Source: Spirometra erinaceieuropaei (Eukaryota; Platyhelminthes; Cestoda; Diphyllobothriidea; Diphyllobothriidae). From it: a stretch of DNA of 64,000 nt. Below the pieces are notes generated by a model that did no database searches, was not told the DNA's origin, and saw only the letters and a program-made list of their open reading frames with translations. A program made the position numbers and the translations under genes. The stretch is taken from contig CACRXP010000029.1 of assembly GCA_902702965.1 (NCBI GenBank), forward strand, positions 690,697-754,696. Direction: 5' to 3'. The stretch's first letter is position 1; each line of letters starts with the position of its first letter. Of this stretch, positions 56,831-64,000 are shown piece by piece.

Positions 56831-57690
56831 ATAACTATAAACATACTACTAACATGAATTCAGCGGATCCTTTTGTGTTCATTTACATTAAATCATATGA
56901 AAAAGTTCCACAGAGCGAATGCTGAGAAAGATTTTTTCGCAGTTATTTCGCAAATGCCATACCTTTTTCACATTTGTGCTCCACTATTAGATTTATGCCT
57001 TCTGAATGTAAAAATATTTGCAATGTAACTGTTTTCCTCCACATACCTAACGTTTAAATGGAGTTAGCAGGGCTTCAGTCATTTACCCCAAATATATTGC
57101 CGAATGATATTAAATGACGTACCTACCTTACTAGATTGAGGTTAAAGTTGATTTTAATTCCTGTCCTCACACATCTAGTTGACACGAATCACCGGGCCTA
57201 TGCCAAAAACGCCCTTCAGGTCGTCTGAAGAGCACCAAATAGTTAGTCTAACAGCCAACGATAAAGCATACTACCAATAGTCGAGGCAATAGCTATTCGT
57301 ATAGCGAATCCAGCACTTTGCTCTCAGAAAACGTTGGTGCAAGCGCTCCATCCTTCGTAACCAACGTCTCAGCCCACAAATGACAGTCCCTGAGAAGCTA
57401 ATAAATGCGTCCGCGACTCTTACTTTCATCCTCTCTGTAACTGTTTTGGGTTTAGAATGAATCCCTTATAATATATGTTTGCCAGTTTGACTTGTAATTT
57501 GATAAGTATCCTGTACAGTACTATTCGGCTGACCCTCGAAACTTTCCAGTCCACTCACAGGGTTGTGACGAGTAAAGCCACAGCTACCGACTTTGCTTGG
57601 TGTTGGCATGGTGTTGCTGTGCGTTACGGTGTTTGTTCTGTTGGCGGCCTTGATTTTTGTTGCCGTGTCTACCTTTTTGTCCCAATGCGG
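56831..57690. other. Non-coding stretch
   Basis: No gene or shared repeat seen. Confidence 0.4.
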
Positions 57691-58012
57691 GGTTGCGAGT
57701 TAGGCATTAGGGTTAGGGATTAAGGGCTGGGGTTAGATGTTAGGGTTGGGGGTTTTAATTAGGGACTAGGGTTTAAGGTTAGGGGCTAGAATTAGGAGTT
57801 AGGATAAGGGGTTAGAGCAACTATTTATCAACCACTCAAAGTACAACCGCGCATTCCCAATAGCTTTCCTTCTGCATACAACTACTTGACCTCGTCGCCT
57901 GTGCGTTTCCCCGTCCTACCAGTAAAAAGCCCTATTACCACCGGTCCCGTATTACAGGTGGCTGGGTTTGTTTGCCACAGGTGCGGCTATATAACCACAT
58001 CTGACCGAAATG
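57691..58012. repeat. Telomere-like repeat unit (copy C)
   Basis: 57700-57830 is a run of GGGTTAGGGATTAAGGGC-type words. 57835-58010 matches 19065-19245 (AAAGTACAACCGCGCATTCC, CTTGACCTCGTCGCCTGTGC, ATTACAGGTGGCTGGG, CACATCTGACCG). The left inverted end seen in copy B is not obvious. Confidence 0.65.
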
Positions 58013-60036
58013 TTATTTGCAATAGCTGCTTCAAAGTAGTTTCGACCTTCCTGTAAATATTACGCCCAAATTGATTTATTCTTCATAGCCCCACTATTAC
58101 GATTTGCAAATCTTAAAAAATAATTTAAGCTGTGCATACGCGGAAAGCGCAAATTACCTCTATAATCCCAGCAGGTAAAATGTGGTTGACGAAGCCGTGT
58201 GACGACCGTATCCGAAAAATGGGACTTTGGGGGCTCACGGTATTCAAATCAAAACAGAAGTTTCGTCACTAAAAAAATAACAAGCAGGACGAGTAATTAT
58301 GTCAGCCATTCTTACACAGTAATTTTGAAGATCCACAAATAAGCATTGACGGTTGTACAAGTGAGATTTGGCGATTTCGCTCCATGAATCCTATAGCTTG
58401 ATGCTGAATTCTATTCATAAGAGACGTCAGTCGTATGGGATTTTAACTCATTTGAATTGGCTTAAGTTGTTTACTTATGAACATCGGTTATCATCAGTCT
58501 AATGTCATAGCTGCTGAATCGTAAGCGCGCATCCTAGTACCCAAGGGCACTTTTGCGCAGAAAACCACTCTAACACGAGCAAGTCTAGCACGTTCGCATT
58601 TGTGCCTACGAGACATTCAGTCTTCTGCAGTTGTGTCAAGCTAGTCGATCAATATCTCTAGCCTCTGCAAAAAATGAAACACGCGCATATCTCAACAGGT
58701 CACTGAGCGTCATGCCTCCATTAGCCCAACCCCGTAAACAGATCGCGCAATTATATTGACCTGGGTCTCAAATACTACTAGTCTAAGCAGCTCAGTAAAC
58801 TCTTGGTTTTCATCAAAGAAATCTAATTTAATAATGTTTCTTTCAGTTATGACGATGTTTTGGTGGTTGACATAATCTACCCTACATTGGACAGGAGCGA
58901 TTAACTGACTGAATGCTTACACACGTTGCATTTTGCGAAATCGTAAATATGACGTGGAAAAAACTTTGAGTAGTATGCTACGGATTGCTCAGAAGAAAGA
59001 AAATACACGCGTCGTTCACTTTTGATTATCTATGGCTTCAAAATCAAAATAAGGCTAGGACGTAAAAATTACGTTATGCATTAAGGAGACGAGCTAAGGG
59101 AACGACATCCATTTATGTCAGAACAAAGGTGGCATAAATAAAGGCCCCCTTATTTGTTGTCTCATAGGATTTTTTGCGTTTTTATTGGACTATCATAACT
59201 ATTTTACGCATGACCGGAAAGCCAACACCCTATCACAGGTGTCTTAAGCACGATTGAACTAGTTAATCGAAATTTGAGGATTAATTTTGGAAATAAAATC
59301 ATATAATCCAGGCTTCGGCTCCATGCGTGGCACCAACGAAATCGCTTAGTTCTATCAACTGATTAACCATATAGTTCGATGTGTATGATGGGCCCTCTAT
59401 GAATAAAATCCAGTACATTTTCGCCTTTTTAAGGTTAAATCAGTCCATTTTGCGAACAGGTATCAGTAATAAATATATTTGGAGGACTAAGCAAAACGAT
59501 AGCATGTATATATTAATCACGCCTAAACTTTTTACTTGGAAATGAAATATGCATGCACCCAGTCCAGATGCGACGATTCAGGGCAAGGCCATTACATTTT
59601 TCGTAAATGTTCATACTCCCGAATAGATGAATACACATTGACCCCCAAACGAATGACTTAAACCTCAGAGGCTGTAAGCGCCACATTTAAACATTAATTG
59701 GAAAATAGCATAAACTCCTGTAAGTACGGTCTTTCGGAGTCAAGTTCCTATTGTTAAAACAAACTGCCAGGGGGGTTTTAATTTCAGATCCGAATTTCCA
59801 TGCCAAAACCCTACGATCAACGTCCCCACTGAAGGTTAGCGACCCACAGACGCCAGCTATGCGAAGGCATTTTTCTTTCTTTAGGCAACGTGTATTGCGT
59901 TAGTCCGATACATTACACCGGACCCGTTATCCAAATATAATCAGATATTAAAATCCACAGAGTCGGATATTTTTCCGCATGAAATACTGATACAAATGAA
60001 GATGCGAGTTCCAGGAACTAGCTGATAAGAAGAAAG
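58013..60036. other. AT-rich unique stretch
   Basis: No ORF above threshold, no shared repeat, no recognisable gene. Confidence 0.45.
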
Positions 60037-60456
60037 AGAGATCACTGGAACCAGGGCTTTATTCGTCTCACGTTTCGGACTTTCGCCCGAAACCATCATC
60101 AGAGACAGTGACAGAAAGGAGAATTCGTGTGCAGGACCTTTCAGTATTCATAGGATGCGGTTGCTATACTACTGCAAGCGTATGATAATTAACCGCTCTC
60201 CTCTTCATCGAGAATTGTTGCCCGCTGGTGCGCCAATGGCTCAATTGCCGGCATGCAAGTTGTTAATTGGTGAAGTCTCATTACCCGTGTAGGATGCCGG
60301 CGTGGTTGTTGTTCGACCATCTGGCTCACCGACCTGTGCGCTCCCCGAGTGGCTAATTACTTTGGCCAGACTATGCCTCAGCATTAAATACTGTTTGCCT
60401 TTGCTATCAGTCGCTCCGTACTATCAATGCACCCAGTCCCGTACCGACGGTGACGA
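60037..60456 (-). mobile_element. Penelope-like element 3' end, running into a gap
   Basis: Minus-strand PLE tail: end CCAGGGCTTTATTCGTCTCA, hammerhead remnant at 60052-60110, and upstream the diverged coding end seen at 2000-2110. The coding body would lie in the gap at 60457-60998. It is the most diverged PLE tail in the window. Confidence 0.65.
60052..60110 (-). ncRNA. Divergent hammerhead ribozyme
   Basis: CTGATGA core intact (complement at 60096-60102), stem II rebuilt with different bases (TTTC/GAAA), stem I base GTCT/AGAC perfect, but GAAAC is followed by GTG, which breaks the NUH cleavage rule. Probably inactive. Confidence 0.55.
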
Positions 60457-60998
60457 NNNNNNNNNNNNNNNNNNNNNNNNNNNNNNNNNNNNNNNNNNNN
60501 NNNNNNNNNNNNNNNNNNNNNNNNNNNNNNNNNNNNNNNNNNNNNNNNNNNNNNNNNNNNNNNNNNNNNNNNNNNNNNNNNNNNNNNNNNNNNNNNNNNN
60601 NNNNNNNNNNNNNNNNNNNNNNNNNNNNNNNNNNNNNNNNNNNNNNNNNNNNNNNNNNNNNNNNNNNNNNNNNNNNNNNNNNNNNNNNNNNNNNNNNNNN
60701 NNNNNNNNNNNNNNNNNNNNNNNNNNNNNNNNNNNNNNNNNNNNNNNNNNNNNNNNNNNNNNNNNNNNNNNNNNNNNNNNNNNNNNNNNNNNNNNNNNNN
60801 NNNNNNNNNNNNNNNNNNNNNNNNNNNNNNNNNNNNNNNNNNNNNNNNNNNNNNNNNNNNNNNNNNNNNNNNNNNNNNNNNNNNNNNNNNNNNNNNNNNN
60901 NNNNNNNNNNNNNNNNNNNNNNNNNNNNNNNNNNNNNNNNNNNNNNNNNNNNNNNNNNNNNNNNNNNNNNNNNNNNNNNNNNNNNNNNNNNNNNNNNN
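60457..60998. other. Assembly gap (542 N)
   Basis: Undetermined bases. All long frames across it are artefacts. Confidence 1.
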
Positions 60999-62011
60999 CA
61001 CCACCACCAAAGCACATGCTGCTAACGAAGGAAGAAGTGTAATTACCAACTCGGCACAAGCGTAAGATTGCATGCCAGTTTCCCAACCCAAGCTCTCGTC
61101 TGATGGTAACATACAGGAACCTCTATACACAGTCAGCAGAAAAATGCGTTAGCTTTACATTGAATAAATCCAGACGACTCAAGACATTCTTTCTCCGCCA
61201 CCCTAACGACGAGTGACAAAATAGTCTCACTGGGCATCCAGTACATACGCACACATAAATCTCAAAAGGACCAACAGGTGCGTATTAAAGCTTTCAATTT
61301 ATAAGAATAACTAGAAAGAAATCCATTTTGATACAACGGCGAAAAAAGCGACCTCGGTAGGATTCGAATCCATGACAGCAAGGGAAAGGCCTTGGCACAG
61401 CCACTGCTCTAATCACCTGGGCTACAAGGCCCTGAGAGCACAGTGATTATAATTACATCTGGGCTAGGTTACTGTCGGTTCTGATTTTAAAATCACAAAT
61501 GAAAGCCCATTTTTCCCTTCAGTTCGTAAGGAGACTGATATGGACGCTGCAGGTTCGACCAGGTGACAGAATGTACTTCAATGTCTCTGCCAGCCCCTTC
61601 GCAGTTGTCTGATAAGACAAACTGTGCATGTCTTATATCCGCCACGCTGATGGTTCAAGTGTGTGAATCCTTGTTGAACTATGCAGACTTGGGATGCCAT
61701 TGGCCGTCGGCCAAGGAGATTCGAACACTTGCTTATTAAGAGAACCCCAACCCTTCAGTCTGGAAGGAAATGTCGTGAGCTGGAATTCTGTGGCATTGGC
61801 TTGATCGCCATCTTGCCTTTCTTTTTCCCAAGGTAGTGTCATCGAGCGGAATTGATTCGATTTTCGAATGACACGCGTCCTTATTTGTCAGAAGGAGGAA
61901 AGAGATCTGGCTGCCTTCCGTTACTGGTGTTGGATTGTTTTGCGCAATTGTGACAAACGTGATTGACAACGGCTGCGGGGTAGACGTTAGAAAGGCATTA
62001 AGAGTCATCTG
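60999..62011. other. Non-coding stretch apart from a tRNA-like sequence
   Basis: Short ORFs only; 61736-62008 on the minus strand is unsupported. Confidence 0.4.
61345..61436 (-). other. tRNA-like sequence (SINE head or tRNA pseudogene)
   Basis: On the minus strand: A-box-like TAGCCCAGGTGATTAGAGCA and a perfect B-box core GGATTCGAATCC. The T stem pairs poorly and a normal acceptor stem is not formed, so a working tRNA is unlikely. It differs from the tRNA-like head of the other SINE family here. Confidence 0.5.
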
Positions 62012-62013
62012 TA

Positions 62014-63481
62014 CATTGCGTGACCAATCTCATGAAATGTTGGCTGAAATACTGAAATGCGTTTTCGATTACGAAGGATTACCTAGATGGGGTTGTAATG
62101 TTGCCTATCAAACAACAAAATCCCACAGCGATTCAGACTAGCCAGGATTTAAGCTTTTAAATACACCTTTGTTCCTCCTCCTCCTCCTCCCCCCATGAAA
62201 GCCACACTTGGCAACAAATGACTACTAAAGTAGCATGTATTTTTCACATTGATTTTCGATGGTCATATAAATTCGAATGTCTTATGGAGAACATGCATAA
62301 AATAGGGTTTCTTTTACTTGTGTGGTAGAATTTTAACTGTCTTTACACTGTATACCTAAGGAAAGCATATATTTAGGTATTAAAAGTTTTAATTATGAAC
62401 TTTTTAAGTCCGTTCGATGTCCACACGTACAGCATCCAACATCTCCGTTTACCAATGGTCCTTTGCAAAATTTTATGAACTCAGCATGGTATGATAATGG
62501 GCGCTCACCGATCGTTCATACGGAAGTCACTCGTTCCGTTGTGCCTTAAGGGCTCTTTCTCTATCCCAACCAGCAGCCGCACAGCGGCGCATGATATATA
62601 GGCAGAATGTTATTACCGACAAAGACAAGGGAGACTGGAATGGCCATTTCTGGCTTATTAGCCGTGGTCAGCCAGCCATACCCAAACCCGAAGTGTGGAA
62701 CACCCGAGCCTCGAACTCGCGACCTGATGGTTTAGAAGTCCACGCCTCTACCCACCGGGTCACGTGCGCCCCCTACCATTGTATATTCCCGATCGAAAAC
62801 CGACAGGGGAACGGGCTCGTGGCCCGGTGGGTAGAGGCGTGGGCTTCTAAACCAACAGGTCGCGAGTTCGAGGCTCGGGTGTTCCACACGTCGGTCTTGG
62901 GTATGGCTGGCTGACGACGGCTACTAAGCCAGAAATGGCAATTCCAGTCTTGCTTGTCTTTGTCGGTAATACCATTCTGTCAACATGGTATCTTCTTAAA
63001 GGCCTAGATGAATATATGATTTTTCTCGTGCGGAATGCATGCGACTTGTACACTGGAATTGCTAAATTGTAATACAACAGCTGATCTGACTCGAAATTAC
63101 TGGGGATTTGGAAACTTTTTAAGAGCATAGATATACGCTTTCTTCGGATATAAAATGTAAATAGAATATTAATTTCTAACTCACAAGTAAAAGAAAGTCT
63201 ATTTTTTGAATGTTTTCCATAAGAAATATTTTAACTTATATGACCATCGAAAATCAATGCGAAAAATACATTCTACTTAAGTTGTCATTTTTCACCAAAT
63301 GAAGTTTTTAAAGGGAAGTGAGACAGAAGTGCATTCAAAAGCCGACATCCTGGCTAGTCTAAATTGCTATGGGATTTTGTTATTTAATAGGCAAAATGAC
63401 AACCCCACCTATGTAATCCTTCGTAATCGCAAACGCATTTCAGTATTTCGGCCAACATTTCATGAGACCGGTCACGCATTG
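62014..63481. mobile_element. Foldback element, second family, with TA duplication
   Basis: Flanked by TA (62012-62013 and 63482-63483). Tips CATTGCGTGACC and the complement of CAATGCGTGACC, then CTCATGAAATGTTGG on both sides. Inverted arms include the ATTTTCGATGG...CATGTATTTTTC blocks near 62235 and 63250. No transposase. A SINE pair is inserted at its centre. Confidence 0.8.
62493..62983. mobile_element. Head-to-head SINE pair inserted as one unit
   Basis: 62497-62770 is a full minus-strand SINE (tail GCGCTCACCGATCG to head GTAGAGGCG complement). 62783-62983 is a plus-strand copy lacking the tail: leader TATTCCCGATCGAAAACCG, A-box-like TGGCCCGGTGGGTAGAGG, B-box-like CGCGAGTTCGAGGC, body CTGGCTGACGACGGCTACTA. 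CATGGTAT occurs at 62485-62492 and 62984-62991, an 8-bp target duplication around the pair as a whole. Confidence 0.82.
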
Positions 63482-63483
63482 TA

Positions 63484-64000
63484 AAGTGCCGGCGAAGCAC
63501 TCCAAGTTGCCCCGACAGCAGGTCCCTACGACGACAAGGACAGAGCCTATATGGTCAGCCAGTCGAAGCCTGTACTGACAGAAGCCGTTTTTACAAGTCA
63601 TCCAGCATATCTGGTTGATGCTGAGTCCTGTATCTCCCTTATCCCATTCCAAGACGTTACGTCACAGCGATGAAACATAAGCCCAAATCCTGTTCACACT
63701 CAACCTTACCTCATTGATCATACTGCTGACAGGATTAGACTATAGTTGCTCCTGATGTCCGACTTGCCGAATGAACTCAATCTTCCGTCCAAATCTACTG
63801 GTTCTAAACTCGGTGTCTCATCGTAGCTGTCCAAAATAACTGTACAGGCCTGCTGATAAATAATCAAAACCGAATAATTCGAAACTAGCATCATTTGCCT
63901 GACAGGTCAGTAGCCCCACCCTCCCCACCTTGCCGGTGCGCTGTGGGCCTGTGAAAGTGACCGGATTAGTGACATATAAGGACTAGTCTATGTCAGATCG
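63484..64000. other. Non-coding stretch to window end
   Basis: No gene or repeat recognised. Confidence 0.4.

Noticed and set aside
60302..61130. Frames of 190-248 codons on both strands
   Set aside because: Open only because of the N run at 60457-60998.
61345..61436. Functional tRNA gene
   Set aside because: Box A and B are present, but T-stem and acceptor pairing are poor; more likely a SINE head or pseudogene.

Overview
This is a repeat-dominated, gene-poor piece of a eukaryotic (animal) nuclear genome. There are no operons, no long intact host ORFs and three assembly gaps (28712-29465, 44328-44399, 60457-60998). The combination of GIY-YIG Penelope-like elements with hammerhead ribozymes, CR1-like and RTE-like LINEs, Tc1/mariner and Merlin DNA transposons, tRNA-derived SINEs and very short introns suggests a flatworm, perhaps a cestode. 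That assignment is inference.

Layout. 1-8.3 kb: a Penelope-like element (PLE) with an inverted 5' copy of its own tail, a duplicated target site and two opposed hammerheads (953-2368); two long-TIR, TA-flanked foldback elements (3004-4104, 4810-6153), the second split by a TIR-bearing element with a telomere-like core; a related foldback family (6273-7115); a decayed PLE (7535-8320). 8.3-28 kb: LINE 3'-end repeats, SINE pairs, two more foldback elements (14168-15142, 19741-20732), telomere-like repeats and the best host-exon candidates (minus strand 9049-9770 and 23500-24734, plus strand 21217-21367). 28-43 kb: LINE territory, with a gap-interrupted CR1-like copy, a dead RTE-like copy (29840-32720), a decayed mariner relative (36885-37330) and a nearly full-length but broken CR1-like LINE (38290-42392) followed by a 3' fragment of another. 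43-51 kb: mostly unique AT-rich sequence with a degenerate ~102-bp tandem array (46355-46925), a SINE pair, a PLE fragment and weak exon candidates. 51-57 kb: a nested transposon cluster in which a Tc1/mariner element (52288-54204) lies inside a LINE fragment with an exact TA duplication, next to a Merlin element (55212-56003) with an 8-bp duplication. 57-64 kb: telomere-like repeat, unique sequence, a PLE end running into a gap, a tRNA-like sequence and a foldback element (62014-63481) carrying a nested SINE pair.

The most interesting object is the Tc1/mariner element. Its transposase looks frameshifted near the end, but a 43-nt GT-AG mini-intron explains the break, and removing it gives an exact DD34E spacing. 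Both TIRs and the TA duplication are intact, so it may be an autonomous copy. Its terminal sequence is shared in part with the foldback families, which suggests that this transposase lineage mobilises them. No function is claimed for the host-exon candidates; they rest on reading frame and splice signals only.
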